64,000 nt of DNA from Sphingomonadales bacterium (GCA_009995225.1 JAACPW010000003.1:149123-213122), one strand, 5' to 3'; numbered from the stretch's first letter, positions 44,075-53,314 are shown. The notes: generated by a model not told the origin, from the sequence alone. Translations and numbers: made by a program.

Positions 44075-44677
44075 TTATTCCCCGAGACACGCCCCATCTT
44101 CAGCTTTAGGAACGGGGTGTAATGAGGCAAACGCCGAACCTCGTCCAAGACGGTGATGTCGCACTATTCGATGGGCGCCACGACGTGTGACGTGGGCGCA
44201 AAAGACGGTCAGCCCCAGACGCTTCAAGACTGCCATCGTGTTCTGGCGCGCCGGGCGGTCCGGATGCGGAAACGCTTGCGGCGCGGTAGCCGTGGGGCAT
44301 TCGCGGTTGGAAATATAGAACACCTGGAAGCCAAACTTGGCAGCCTGGTTCAGCGCTTCGACCGCGCCCGGCACCGCATATTGTTCGTCAATTCGGGCGA
44401 GCCAAGCCTATCAGCGCGCTTGATTGGCGGGGATTTCACTTGCTACCAATGCCTCGCCGCTGCGCTTCAGGCGCGGCAACTGTCCAGCAAGAGCACGCCA
44501 CTGGCTGGCTGATACCAAGGCATATTCGGGCGATTTCTGGATCCACAGCACCGCATCGAGATTGGCCGTACTGGAATCCGGCGGTTCTGCCAGGACAGGT
44601 GCGGATTGTGCGCCGAGAACGCCAGCGAAGAGCAAAGCCGCGGCGCCTGCCAGGGGCATCTTAATATTGGATGCCAT
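44075..44677 (-). pseudogene. Class C (lipoprotein e(P4)-type) acid phosphatase, disrupted
   Basis: The start at 44677 gives a signal peptide (AGAAALLFAGVLG) and the family N-terminus TANLDAVLWIQKSPEYALVSASQW. After EIPANQAR two stop codons, TGA and TAG, occur in tandem (44413-44408). In the same frame AWLARIDEQY then resumes, with VPGAVEALNQAAKFGFQVFYISNRE, the C-terminal half of class C acid phosphatases. The region between, which carries the catalytic DxDxT aspartates, is missing, and later sequence again loses similarity. An internal deletion plus stops make this a non-functional relic. Confidence 0.8.
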
Positions 44678-45059
44678 CCGTGCCGGGTCGCACATCACCC
44701 GTAATGAGAAAAGAGTAACGAAATCTTGGAGGCTCCTCAGCAACCAGGGCGTCATGGGTGAAGCAGCACAGCGGTGTCGCTTATGTCCGGAACGGGTCGC
44801 TTCCTGAATGCTAGGAATTTTCAAGTAGCGGGGCAAAGCCGCGACTAGCGGCCCGACCTGTGCCGTGACGGCTCTCGACCAGAGTCCGTCGTTCAAGTTC
44901 ATCACAGCGAACTTCTGGTTTCCGCAGAAGCCGCCATAACGCTTTCGGGATCGCCCATCGTCCCCGCTCATGACCGCAGATGGGTGGGGAGGCGAATGGC
45001 GGCTTACGCCGGCACTACTCGCCACAACGCGATTTTATGCCTCTCCCACGCGCCGACTA
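44678..45059. repeat. Spacer with dispersed intergenic repeat
   Basis: This 382-base spacer has no gene. It contains TAGGAATTTTC (44812-44822), GGCAAAGCCGC (44832-44842) and AGGCGAATGGCGGCTTA (44990-45006). The first and third words recur in the same order at 47190-47292. Related words are found at 47764-47850, 50041-50234 and 61418-61526. They appear to be pieces of a dispersed repeat about 100-200 bases long. Confidence 0.6.
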
Positions 45060-46025
45060 TCACCGCGCGTTTTCCGGCAGTTCTGCTGACCATAAGGCAA
45101 CAGAATACTCGGTCGAGTCTATGAACGGCCGGGTTGAGGCAAATACCAGCGTGTGGGTGCCAGGGATCAGCGTCGCAGCATATTCATCGGCGGACGAATT
45201 GATGGTGCAGCCGAGGTTGACCGGCTCTGTCCAAGTCTCGCCTGTGCGATGCGCGATGAACAGGTCACTACCCCCGCATCCCCCACGGTCGGAATAGGTT
45301 ATCAGCATGGTCTTGCCATCGGGCGAGACCCACGCGCCGTCATCGGAGCCTGCGGAATTGATCGGCGCTGGCAGCGGTTCCGGGCGCTGAAACGCTCCCC
45401 TGCCATCGGCCCGTGCGACATAAACGTCCCGATCACCCATCCCATCGAGCCTCTCCGACCAGAAATACAGATCGCCTGCGGTGGTCAGGATCGGAGCAGT
45501 CTCGTTGTTCACGAAGCGGAGTTTCTTGATTGCGCCTTCACGGATGCGATTGAGATCGGGGCCTTCGAGCGGCTCAGGCGTTGCTGCGGGATCGGTGAGA
45601 TCAAGCCGCCACAAATCAAAGTTCACATCAATGTCGCGGCCTGCATATTCGGGCCTGGTGGCCGACCACGAGAACAACAGATAACGCCCATCCGGCGTGA
45701 CGCTGGGATAATCGACCCGCGCATCCTGCGGTAGCGGCACGCGTTCGGGGGCGCTCCAGCCATCGCCTTTGCGCTCGATCCGCTTGAGCCGCTGCGGGCA
45801 TTCCCAGATCGGGGTGCATTCGGTCTGGGCGAAATACATCGTGTCGCCATCCGGGCTAAAGCCGGGGGTGAGCGTGATCCGCCCGGCGGGGGCAAGCACT
45901 TCGGGCAGGAATAGGAGCGGCAGCGCATCCGGCGCTCGTGCCGGTGATGGATCAGCAGCAGCACAAAGCGGGATTATGGCGACCAGCGCCGCGCCGGTCA
46001 GCAAGGCAGGCCAGATGGCCTTCAT
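45060..46025 (-). CDS. PD40/WD40-like beta-propeller exported protein
   Basis: The 321-residue protein has a signal peptide and a series of PD40 repeats with the motifs FSPDGDTMYF, VTPDGRYLLFSW and VSPDGKTMLITYSD, so a six-bladed TolB-like propeller is likely in the periplasm. Four or more cysteines in the mature part suggest disulfides. It follows the MORN-repeat gene by three bases in one transcript. Such proteins are common, and the function cannot be assigned from the sequence. Confidence 0.82.
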   Translation of the reverse strand: MKAIWPALLTGAALVAIIPLCAAADPSPARAPDALPLLFLPEVLAPAGRITLTPGFSPDGDTMYFAQTECTPIWECPQRLKRIERKGDGWSAPERVPLPQDARVDYPSVTPDGRYLLFSWSATRPEYAGRDIDVNFDLWRLDLTDPAATPEPLEGPDLNRIREGAIKKLRFVNNETAPILTTAGDLYFWSERLDGMGDRDVYVARADGRGAFQRPEPLPAPINSAGSDDGAWVSPDGKTMLITYSDRGGCGGSDLFIAHRTGETWTEPVNLGCTINSSADEYAATLIPGTHTLVFASTRPFIDSTEYSVALWSAELPENAR

Positions 46026-46028
46026 GCC

Positions 46029-46499
46029 TTACTCCTCCCCGTCGGCGGGAAACCGCTGGTCCGATAGGGCGGTGCCTGCCTGATAGACCCGCTCGAACGC
46101 CTTCGTCCCATCCGGGTGCCAGCCTTCGGCCACCCCGTCCCAGAGGTCTGCGTGCGCGGTGACGCGCTCGCTGATTTCGCCGTTAGGGTAGAAATAGACG
46201 AACGGTCCTTCGCCCTTGCCGGCGCGCCATTCGCTGTAGAACCGGATCACGCCATCAGGATACCATTCGGCCCAAGCGCCATTCGCCTTGCCGTCGACCA
46301 CCTGAAACCGCGCCTTGCGAGCGCCATCGGGATAGGTGTCGATCACGGTGCCAGTGAAGGGCGCGCCTTTGAGCAGATGAACATCGCCGTCCTTTTGCAG
46401 CTGTGACAGCGGCACGACAGCTGAGGGGGGCTCGCCAGCTAGGGCGGTTCCGGATAGCGTCAGCAGCGCGGCGGCGAGGGGGATCGTGTATCGGTTCAT
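46029..46499 (-). CDS. Exported MORN-like (YwqK-type) repeat protein
   Basis: The 156-residue protein has a signal peptide (cleavage near ALAGE) and MORN-like repeats with the W-Y-P-D-G pattern: GAWAEWYPDGVIRFYSEWRAG, FVYFYPNGEI and EGWHPDGTKAF. The start at 46499 gives a normal signal peptide; the longer frame to 46571 is not used. It is the first gene of a two-gene unit with the PD40 protein. The unit is divergent from an Lrp/AsnC regulator, with a perfect palindrome in the shared spacer. No function is assigned. Confidence 0.78.
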   Translation of the reverse strand: MNRYTIPLAAALLTLSGTALAGEPPSAVVPLSQLQKDGDVHLLKGAPFTGTVIDTYPDGARKARFQVVDGKANGAWAEWYPDGVIRFYSEWRAGKGEGPFVYFYPNGEISERVTAHADLWDGVAEGWHPDGTKAFERVYQAGTALSDQRFPADGEE

Positions 46500-46554
46500 G
46501 CACCACAAACTAGCGCCGCGCCGGTGCGCCGTCTGATCGAATTCGGATATCATA

Positions 46555-46570
46555 TGATCGATATCGATCA
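46555..46570. promoter_or_regulatory. Perfect palindrome, candidate AsnC/Lrp operator
   Basis: TGATCGATATCGATCA is a 16-base perfect palindrome located 41 bases before the start of the Lrp/AsnC gene at 46612 and 55 bases before the divergent MORN gene. The position and symmetry fit autoregulation by the adjacent Lrp-type protein. Confidence 0.65.
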
Positions 46571-46611
46571 ATCATTTGCCCATTAGCGACGAAAAGCGTT
46601 AGGCACGCCTC

Positions 46612-47061
46612 ATGCTCGATGCTTTAGACCGCAAACTGCTCGCCGCCTTGCAGCTCAATAATCGCCAGTCGATGGCTGATCTCGGTGAAGCGGTGGGCCT
46701 GTCCGAACCGGCCACCCGCCGCCGTGTGACGCGGCTGCGCAGGAATGGCTACATCTTCGCCGATGTGAGCCTGATCGATCCAGCGCGGGTGGGGATCACC
46801 GTCATCACCGCGATCCGCTTCGCCAAGGAGAGTCGCGCAACCTATGATGCGTTCAAGCAGGAAATCGCCCGAACGCAGGAAATTGCCCAATGCTATACCG
46901 TGACCGGGGACGAGGATTTCATCCTGATCGGGCATTTCCCCGACATGATCAGCTATGACGACTGGATCAACGCGCGGATTCTGACAAATCCGGCGATCTC
47001 GCGGTCGACCACCCATGTCGTCTATCGCAGGATGAAGTTCGAGACAGCGATCCCGGTTTGA
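46612..47061 (+). CDS. Lrp/AsnC-family transcriptional regulator
   Basis: The 149-residue protein has an AsnC-type helix-turn-helix (LDRKLLAALQLNNRQSMADLGEAVGLSEPATRRRVTRLRR, residues 4-43) and a C-terminal RAM/dimerisation domain with CYTVTGDEDFILIGHFPD. It probably binds an amino acid and controls the divergent MORN/PD40 genes through the palindrome at 46555-46570. The ATG at 46612 is the only reasonable start. Nearby amino acid and peptide transport genes make an amino acid ligand plausible. Confidence 0.92.
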   Translation: MLDALDRKLLAALQLNNRQSMADLGEAVGLSEPATRRRVTRLRRNGYIFADVSLIDPARVGITVITAIRFAKESRATYDAFKQEIARTQEIAQCYTVTGDEDFILIGHFPDMISYDDWINARILTNPAISRSTTHVVYRRMKFETAIPV

Positions 47062-47189
47062 GCAACCATGATGTGCAAAGTCCTGAAAAAGCGCACCTTA
47101 AGCTGGAGAACAGCTTGAACTCCCGTGCCACTACACGCGATGTAAAGGGCAAACGGAAAGGTCAGATTTGGGGGTCGGTTTCAGAATGG

Positions 47190-47292
47190 TAGGAATTTTC
47201 TAGATTGCCGCTGAAGCCAACATGCCGCTTTCAGGCTCGCGGATCGACCCGTCTCATTACCGGTTGTGCGTGGATAGGCGAATGGCGGCTTA
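47190..47292. repeat. Copy of the dispersed intergenic repeat
   Basis: TAGGAATTTTC at 47190-47200, ATGCCGCTTTCAGG at about 47222-47235 and AGGCGAATGGCGGCTTA at 47276-47292 repeat the order seen at 44812-45006. The final TTA of the 17-base word supplies the stop codon of the glyoxalase-like gene that ends at 47290. Confidence 0.65.
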
Positions 47293-47670
47293 TCCTGCGA
47301 AAGGCATCGCAATCGGCTCTAGAAATTCAATTCGATTTCCAAACGGGTCAGAGACGTAACAGCGATTAAAGCCAGGGAGCGGCTCTTCCTCGTCGACAGC
47401 GACATCCCCTTCCTTCAGCCTTGCAACCAATGAAGCCAATTCGGTTACGATGAATGCCGGGTGGGCTTTACAGGCAGGGCGAAATTCAAGGTCCACCCCC
47501 AGATGCAATTTCAAAGAACCTCGTTCAAACCAGCATCCGCCACGCTTCGCTAAGAGCGGCGGTTTAGGAACTTCCGGTATTCCAAGCAGACCCGAATAGA
47601 AGCGGCGCGCAAGTTCTTCTTCGCCGACTGGCATTGCAAGTTGCACATGATCCAGAGCTTCAATCCGCAT
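47290..47670 (-). CDS. Glyoxalase/VOC-family protein
   Basis: This protein of about 126 residues has the vicinal-oxygen-chelate fold pattern: a short start (LDHVQLAMPVGEEELARRFYSGLLGIPE) and the C-terminal CYVSDPFGNRIEFLEP, with a possible metal-binding Glu near the end. The start at 47670 is preferred (GAGG 6-9 bases upstream) over 47676. It is usually annotated as glyoxalase or bleomycin-resistance-like; the substrate cannot be told. Its stop codon lies within a dispersed repeat, so its 3-prime end may have been altered. Confidence 0.85.
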   Translation of the reverse strand: MRIEALDHVQLAMPVGEEELARRFYSGLLGIPEVPKPPLLAKRGGCWFERGSLKLHLGVDLEFRPACKAHPAFIVTELASLVARLKEGDVAVDEEEPLPGFNRCYVSDPFGNRIEFLEPIAMPFAG

Positions 47671-47763
47671 AACCACCTCGCGTCGCGATTTAGCGGATCG
47701 GCCGGTTTCGGGATAGAGTTTCCTTCGGGCCTAATTCTGGTCCGGGGTCACAACTCGCATGGC

Positions 47764-47850
47764 AAGAATTTTTTTGAAGGAAGGCAAAGCCGCCGTGCCG
47801 CTTTCGGGATTGCGTCGCGACCTGGGCTTTGGCCGCTTATGGGTGGATTT
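47764..47850. repeat. Third copy of the dispersed intergenic repeat
   Basis: AAGAATTTTTTTGAAGG at about 47764-47780, GGCAAAGCCGCC at 47783-47794 followed by GTGCCGCTTTCGG, and GGCCGCTTATGGGTGG at about 47831-47846 share words with the copies near 44.8, 47.2 and 61.5 kb. The last element resembles the start of a copy in changed order. It fills most of the spacer between the VOC protein and the serine hydrolase. Confidence 0.55.
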
Positions 47851-47903
47851 GAGAACTTCCGCTCTCAGAAAAATCGATGCTGAAACCACCCCGTCTTCGT
47901 CTG

Positions 47904-49820
47904 CTAAAGGTCCAGCGTAGCCCCGATGGCGCCAAACTGCGCAAAACCGATCAAGGCGAAGGCGAAGACAATCCCGAACAAGGTATAGTGCACCCGCCGC
48001 CACCAGCCCCAACCGCTGCCGCGCCATACCCAATAGAGTCCGCTCACATGAAGCACCGCCTGGACCGCGAGGGCAACCAGCGTCGCCAGAAACAGGGTGA
48101 ACCAGAAGGCTGGAAACCCGTTCTTGTCCACCATAGCCGGGTCAAGGCCCGGGGCGGCTACTGTGAATCCAACGATTACGCCCATGAAAGCCAGCCACAG
48201 CAGCGCTGAGATCATCGCGATCCACATCGCCCGGCGGCCTGAGGGGGTGGTCGTGTTGGTGCGTCCGATGCGCCACCACATGCCCAGCAGCGTGATGATC
48301 GCGAACACGCCGCTCAGCGCGATCGCCGCCTGTAGTGGCAGGGTCGATTCCCACAGGCTGACGCGTTCCATGGTGGCCGAACCAAGCGCGCCGTGTAGCC
48401 GTTCGATTGTGCCGTCCTCACCCCGGTCGACGCGCAGGCGAAGGCCGTTGAGTGCCACCCAAACGTCATCGCCGACAGGCGCGTAGCGGGCCCCGTCCAT
48501 CACGATGAAGCCGTCATCGGCGGTGACCTCGCTCTCCGATCCAAGCGTGTCCAGCGCAAACACGCCGTAGAAGGGGCGGCGGTTGTTAAGGTAGGTACCG
48601 GCGACTTCCTGCGCCGCTGCGACGTCGCCTTTGCGCGCACGGAACGCGGCGAGGGCATCGGTGCCAGCAATACGCCGCACGATTGACCATGCCAAATCCT
48701 CGCCGCGGGTCTGCGCGGTGGTCATGTTGGAGGAGACGAAGACGCCGATGCCGCTTTCGGGGACGATGAACAGCCAACTGCGAAAGGCGGTCGTGCCGCC
48801 ATGCCCGATGGTCGCCGCGCCATCGACATCGTTGAGCATGAAGCCCCAGCTCATGTCGTCACCGCCCGCCGCATCGGGAAAGGCATTGGTGGCGATCCGC
48901 GCCCAGGATTTCGCCGATAGCAGGCGCTCCCCGTTGTCGAGCGCGGTGCCGCGCAGCAGCAATTGCATGAAGCGCGCTGCGTCCTTGGCGCTCATCGACA
49001 CCGCGCCGGCCGGTTCATGCGGACGGACCGGAGAGTAAGGTGCGACCTTTGCCATGCCGTTCATCAGATTGTGGGCCGCGGCTGTGCGACGGTCGAGCGC
49101 GGCCGGATTGCGCCCGGTGCCCGGATCATGCAGCGTCGTCGACGTGAGCCCGGCAGGAGCGAGAATGCGGGTGCCAACGAACTCGTAATAGTCAGTGCCC
49201 GAGACATCCTCGACCACCAACGCAGCGATGGCGCTGCCCGAATTGGAGTAGCTGGTCCGCTCGCCCGGTGGCGCGACGCGGCGCGGAATATCGCGTGCCA
49301 CGGCTTCGCGCAGGGTGATGTTACGGTCGGGAGCAAAGAACGAGCGGATGCTGTCCTCGAATCCTGGACGGTGCGCCATCAGATCACGCATGGTAACGGG
49401 ACGCCCGAAAGCTTCCGGGATCGCGACGCCTTTGAGATAGGTGTTCACATCGGCATCGAGATCGATCTTGCCCTCGTCCACCAACATGTGGACCGACAGC
49501 CACACAAGCAGTTTGGAGATTGAACCGATGCGAAACAACGTGTCTTCGGTAACCGCTTCGCCGGTGTCCATGTTGGCCATGCCATAGCCGCGCGTGATCG
49601 TGCCTTGCGGGGTGACAACTGCGACCGTCATGCCCGGCGGCTCCATATCGACAGTCTTTGCAGCAACATAGCCATCGATGAAGTTTTCGAGCGAGGCAAG
49701 GTCGAGGGTTGGCTGCTCCGTGGCTGATTGCGCAGTGCTTGACTGCGCTGGCAGAACGCAGACGAGTGCGAACAGCGCAATCACCAAAAATGCGCGGACG
49801 AACGGCATGCGGAGCCCCAT
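47904..49820 (-). CDS. Serine hydrolase, beta-lactamase class C family, with C-terminal membrane domain
   Basis: This protein of about 638 residues has a signal peptide and a penicillin-binding-type serine hydrolase domain with SISK (Ser100, Lys103), YSN (Tyr191) and GHGG in place of KTG. A beta-rich region follows and the C-terminus has four or five membrane helices. Domain and folding suggest esterase or D-aminopeptidase-type activity with a membrane anchor. The start at 49820 is chosen since GGGGGGAAATCG precedes it. It is about 80 percent identical to the partial gene at the window end. A heptamer direct repeat lies about 100 bases upstream. Confidence 0.88.
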   Translation of the reverse strand: MGLRMPFVRAFLVIALFALVCVLPAQSSTAQSATEQPTLDLASLENFIDGYVAAKTVDMEPPGMTVAVVTPQGTITRGYGMANMDTGEAVTEDTLFRIGSISKLLVWLSVHMLVDEGKIDLDADVNTYLKGVAIPEAFGRPVTMRDLMAHRPGFEDSIRSFFAPDRNITLREAVARDIPRRVAPPGERTSYSNSGSAIAALVVEDVSGTDYYEFVGTRILAPAGLTSTTLHDPGTGRNPAALDRRTAAAHNLMNGMAKVAPYSPVRPHEPAGAVSMSAKDAARFMQLLLRGTALDNGERLLSAKSWARIATNAFPDAAGGDDMSWGFMLNDVDGAATIGHGGTTAFRSWLFIVPESGIGVFVSSNMTTAQTRGEDLAWSIVRRIAGTDALAAFRARKGDVAAAQEVAGTYLNNRRPFYGVFALDTLGSESEVTADDGFIVMDGARYAPVGDDVWVALNGLRLRVDRGEDGTIERLHGALGSATMERVSLWESTLPLQAAIALSGVFAIITLLGMWWRIGRTNTTTPSGRRAMWIAMISALLWLAFMGVIVGFTVAAPGLDPAMVDKNGFPAFWFTLFLATLVALAVQAVLHVSGLYWVWRGSGWGWWRRVHYTLFGIVFAFALIGFAQFGAIGATLDL

Positions 49821-50303
49821 CGATTTCCCCCCGAAGATTTGAGCAAGATGAGACGAAAGGTGTCGCCGCAGTTCGGAACTATGGATGGGCGGGGGTGCAA
49901 ACCCGGTCAAGCGCGCTACCGTCAAAAAAGCGTCAATTCGAAAGAGCTTACGGTTTCAGCGCCGCATTGTTGTCAATGATACATGAGGCCATATTGAAGA
50001 CGTAAAGTGTTCAACGGCGATGTCCACTTCGGGTTGTTTGCGGAACGGCGGCTTTTGATGGTGAGACCGCGCTGAGCTGACGCTTTGCACTGCGAGGCAT
50101 TCGCCCTCCCCGGATGACGATCACAGGAGCTTCGGCGAAGTGTCCGTTATCGCAACGGAGACCGTCAGCTTTCGGGTGCTACAAACGCCTTCAGCAATGG
50201 CAGGACGTGGGTGGATAGCTGAATGGCCGCTTTCTGAAGGTGCTCCAAAGGCTCTTCCGTTCTTGGGCCAGAACGGCAGCGCTAGATAAGCCAGGCCACA
50301 ACC
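49821..50303. repeat. Intergenic region with repeat words, 483 bases
   Basis: No gene is supported. Elements related to the dispersed repeat are present: GAACGGCGGCTTTTG at about 50043-50057, and GTGGATAGCTGAATGGCCGCTT at 50211-50232, which differs from 47269-47291 in a few bases. The upstream part (49906-49937) is the regulatory region of the serine hydrolase. The end lies near the 3-prime end of the TPR gene. Confidence 0.5.
49915..49937 (-). promoter_or_regulatory. Heptamer direct repeat, candidate SARP-type activator site 1
   Basis: Read on the minus strand, ATTGACG is followed after four bases by a second heptamer TTTGACG, then GTAGC and TTGACC further downstream, about 100 bases before the serine hydrolase start. 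A near-identical arrangement occurs at 59046-59068 upstream of the AmpG-like permease. The 7+4 periodicity is typical of SARP-family and OmpR-type activator sites. Confidence 0.6.
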
Positions 50304-51914
50304 CTAGGCTGATAGCTGAGCGATAAGTGCTTCGGCCACTGGGTCGCGTGGACGCACTTTCAGCGTCGCACGCGCTTCGCGAAGCGCCCCTTCCTTGTCT
50401 CCCGCAGCCAGAAGCGCCTGGGCGAGATCGCGGCGGACGGGATACCAGAATGCAGGCGGATCGCTGAACCGGCTGAAGTCTTCCGTTTCCTCAATCAGCG
50501 CAGCTTCCGCAAACGAAGCAGCGGCATCGTGGTAGCGCCCTTCCATCATCGCCCGCCGGCCGACCAGCACGGCACGTGTGATCGCCAGCATCTGATCCGC
50601 TGCAGCCAGCCGGTCTTCTTCCTCGGCTTCGGATAGCTCCATCCGCGCAGGGATGGCATTGCGCTCCGCCATCATCTTTTCCGTATCGCCCAGAAACGCA
50701 TAGGCTTCGCCCCGCGCATAGTGCCAGGCAGCCTTCAGATAAGGCAGCTTCGGTTCTTCCAGTTCGAGCACTGCTACGGGGCTTTCAAACCGGCCCATCG
50801 CGAAATACGCAGACGAAAGCAGCAATTCGCCAAAGAAGCCGCCCTCTTCCTGCGCCTGCGCACGGGCAACTAGCGGGCGCGCAAGCATCAAGGCTGTCCG
50901 GGAATCATCGGCCATCATCGCGCCGCCTAGCCCGAAGATCACATTGTGGGTGTGATAGGGGATGTTCCAGACCCGCATCGGATCGTCATTACCCATCATC
51001 ATGGCCTGGTGCTCGCCAATCTGCACGGCGACCCGGTTGGCTTCAGCGGCCTCGGCATAGCGCCCGACCCAATAATAGGTGTGCGACGGCATGTGGACGA
51101 GGTGGCTGGCATCGAGCTTCATCGCAGCCAAACGATCGGCCTGACCCTCTGCTAAACCCGGTTCGCCATAAATCTCGGTTGCGTGAATGTAGTAATGAAT
51201 AGCTCCCGTGTGGTCGGGATTGCGCGCTAGGACCGGCTCGAGGAAATCCATGGCGATACGCATCGATTCCTCGCCGTAATCGGAAGTCATCTGAGCATCG
51301 GCGGCCAGGGCCTGCAAGGTGGCATGGTCGGGATGTGCGGCCGCCAGACGCGCCATCGCAGCGGCATAGGCATTGTCGCGCTCGGCCGCATCGCCCTTGT
51401 TGCGATAGCGTTCCACCAGAGCGGAAGCGAAAGCGGTTTCGAGGTCTGAACCGCCCGGCTTCGCTAAGACGAGCGCCCGCTTGGCAGCCGCCAGAGGTTC
51501 TTTGCGTTCTTCCATTGGCTTGCCGTAATTCAGCGTCGGCCCCAGCGCATAGGCGTGTCCAGCGTGGCACATGGCGCATTCTGGATCTAGCCGCACCGCT
51601 TCGGCCATCGCATCGATCGCTTCCTGATGTGCGAAGGCGAACGCCAGTTCGACCCCGTTGTCGAAGAAGGCTTGGGCTTCAGGGACGCTGGTCGCGATGG
51701 GAAATCCGCCATTGCCGTAATTCGGCAGAAGCTTGACGATAGCCGGTTGGGACATTGCGCTGTGATCCGGGTGACTGCTGACCGATGCCTCATCAGTCGC
51801 GGCACTGACGGCTAGTTCACTATGACCGCCGTCGTTGTCCTGCGCGCTCGCCACTATTGAGGCGCACACCATCGCCACAAATGAAATCGGCTTGAAGATG
51901 CTGCGGTGTGTCAT
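50304..51914 (-). CDS. Exported TPR-repeat protein
   Basis: The 536-residue protein has a signal peptide (cleavage after VASAQ near residue 25) and helical repeats with typical sequences EAIDAMAEAVRLDPECAMCHAG, HYARGEAYAFLG and YHDAAASFAEAALIEET. The region CAMCHAGHAYALGPTLNYG corresponds to a family hallmark usually written CxMCxWGxAxALGPNIN. As written it also forms a CxxCH heme-binding pattern (see findings). It is the last gene of a six-gene overlapping unit; its ATG overlaps the POT permease stop (ATGA). No specific role is known. Confidence 0.82.
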   Translation of the reverse strand: MTHRSIFKPISFVAMVCASIVASAQDNDGGHSELAVSAATDEASVSSHPDHSAMSQPAIVKLLPNYGNGGFPIATSVPEAQAFFDNGVELAFAFAHQEAIDAMAEAVRLDPECAMCHAGHAYALGPTLNYGKPMEERKEPLAAAKRALVLAKPGGSDLETAFASALVERYRNKGDAAERDNAYAAAMARLAAAHPDHATLQALAADAQMTSDYGEESMRIAMDFLEPVLARNPDHTGAIHYYIHATEIYGEPGLAEGQADRLAAMKLDASHLVHMPSHTYYWVGRYAEAAEANRVAVQIGEHQAMMMGNDDPMRVWNIPYHTHNVIFGLGGAMMADDSRTALMLARPLVARAQAQEEGGFFGELLLSSAYFAMGRFESPVAVLELEEPKLPYLKAAWHYARGEAYAFLGDTEKMMAERNAIPARMELSEAEEEDRLAAADQMLAITRAVLVGRRAMMEGRYHDAAASFAEAALIEETEDFSRFSDPPAFWYPVRRDLAQALLAAGDKEGALREARATLKVRPRDPVAEALIAQLSA

Positions 51915-53314
51915 GGCGTAGTTCCCTGCAAGTTACGAAGCGGAAGGTCAGACGGGGGCATATCCGCGCGATGCGAATCGAGCGAGCGCGTCAGCATCGG
52001 CCCGAAGACATAAAATGCCGCGCTGCCCAAAAAGCAAATCCCGGCGTTGAGCGACCAGAACATCATCGGCGACATCGTTTCGTAGAACGTGGCGATGTAG
52101 CCGCTGATTATGTTTCCGAAAAAGGCGGACAGATAGGCGGTGGCCATCATCCGTGCGGCAATTCTGGACGGCGAATAGCGCGATATCAGCGCGAGCCACG
52201 TCGCCCAGTACCAGGCAAAACCACTACCGGTGAACGCAAAGGCGAGAACGGGGAAGGCGATGCTGACCTTGCTGCTTTCTGCGAGTGCTGATCCGAAAGC
52301 GATGGTAGCGACCCCGATTGTCGTCAATGCCCCGCCAATCGCGATTTTTGTGCTTTCAGAGCTGCTTCGCCCGCGGGTCGCCTGCCGCTGCCATAATGCG
52401 ATCACTCCAGCCGTTGCAGCGACGATTGCAAAGGAATCGATCGAGACGAACCAAGCGACTGGCATACGCCCCAGCGCAGTGTCCAGATCGACCGCCTGAT
52501 CGATCCAGACCATGCCCATGTTGTACATCTGATCGTAACCCAGCCCCATCACCACCAGCATGAAAAGCATCGCCATGATTGCTGCGATGCTGCGCCATTC
52601 CTGCGGAGTCAGCGCAGCGTCGTGCGACCGGTCGCGGCGGATAGGCAGTTCCGCGGGAAAATGGCGCAGGCCCTTGAGATACACGCCCAGCGCCACCAGC
52701 ATCAGCACGCCCGCCACCCCAAATCCATAATGCCAGCCATAGATCTGCGCGAGCAGCCCGCAGACCAAGGGGCCGAAGATCGCGCCGACATTGATCGACA
52801 GGCTGAAGATGGCAAAGGCGGTGGTCCGGCGCGTGTCCTGCGCCGCGTAAAGCTGCCCGACCTGCGCCGCGATATTGCCCTTGAGCGCGCCCGACCCCAG
52901 GATCAGCAGCAGCGCCAGCAGAAAGCTCTGATCAAACACCATCGCCGCGTGCCCGGCGGTCATCAGCAGCACGCCGACCACCACGGTCTTTTTCGCGCCC
53001 AGCCAGCGATCCGCCACCCACCCGCCGATCAATGGGGTGAAATAGACCAACCCGGCATAAAGTCCGAAGGTCTGCCCGGCCAAGGCTTGCGGTGAAAGCG
53101 GCCCCAGCACCGCTTCGAGCGCGCCGCGATAGGCTGCCATGCCTGCCACATTTTCCATCTGCCCCGGAAGGAACAGCGACTGCACCATATACAGCACCAG
53201 GAGCGACTGCATTCCGTAGAAGGAAAACCGCTCCCAAGCCTCGGTAAAGGCAAGATAGGCAAGTCCGCGCGGGTGGCCGAGGAAGGTGGCGGACCCCCCA
53301 GTCGAAGAAGTCAC
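51911..53314 (-). CDS. POT/PTR2-family proton-dependent peptide transporter
   Basis: This protein of about 467 residues has the POT family motif EAWERFSFYGM in helix 1 (ExxERFxxYG) and the second signature ALKGNIAAQVGQLY near helix 4. It would import di- and tripeptides together with protons. The start is a GTG at 53314, which overlaps the DUF418 stop by four bases (GTGA), and its own stop overlaps the TPR gene start (ATGA). A much longer open frame upstream runs through the DUF418 gene and is discarded. It is part of the six-gene amino acid/peptide unit. Confidence 0.9.
   Translation of the reverse strand: MTSSTGGSATFLGHPRGLAYLAFTEAWERFSFYGMQSLLVLYMVQSLFLPGQMENVAGMAAYRGALEAVLGPLSPQALAGQTFGLYAGLVYFTPLIGGWVADRWLGAKKTVVVGVLLMTAGHAAMVFDQSFLLALLLILGSGALKGNIAAQVGQLYAAQDTRRTTAFAIFSLSINVGAIFGPLVCGLLAQIYGWHYGFGVAGVLMLVALGVYLKGLRHFPAELPIRRDRSHDAALTPQEWRSIAAIMAMLFMLVVMGLGYDQMYNMGMVWIDQAVDLDTALGRMPVAWFVSIDSFAIVAATAGVIALWQRQATRGRSSSESTKIAIGGALTTIGVATIAFGSALAESSKVSIAFPVLAFAFTGSGFAWYWATWLALISRYSPSRIAARMMATAYLSAFFGNIISGYIATFYETMSPMMFWSLNAGICFLGSAAFYVFGPMLTRSLDSHRADMPPSDLPLRNLQGTTP

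Noticed and set aside
44812..47850. CRISPR array
   Set aside because: The repeated words are irregularly spaced, imperfect, and not accompanied by spacers of constant length or by cas genes.
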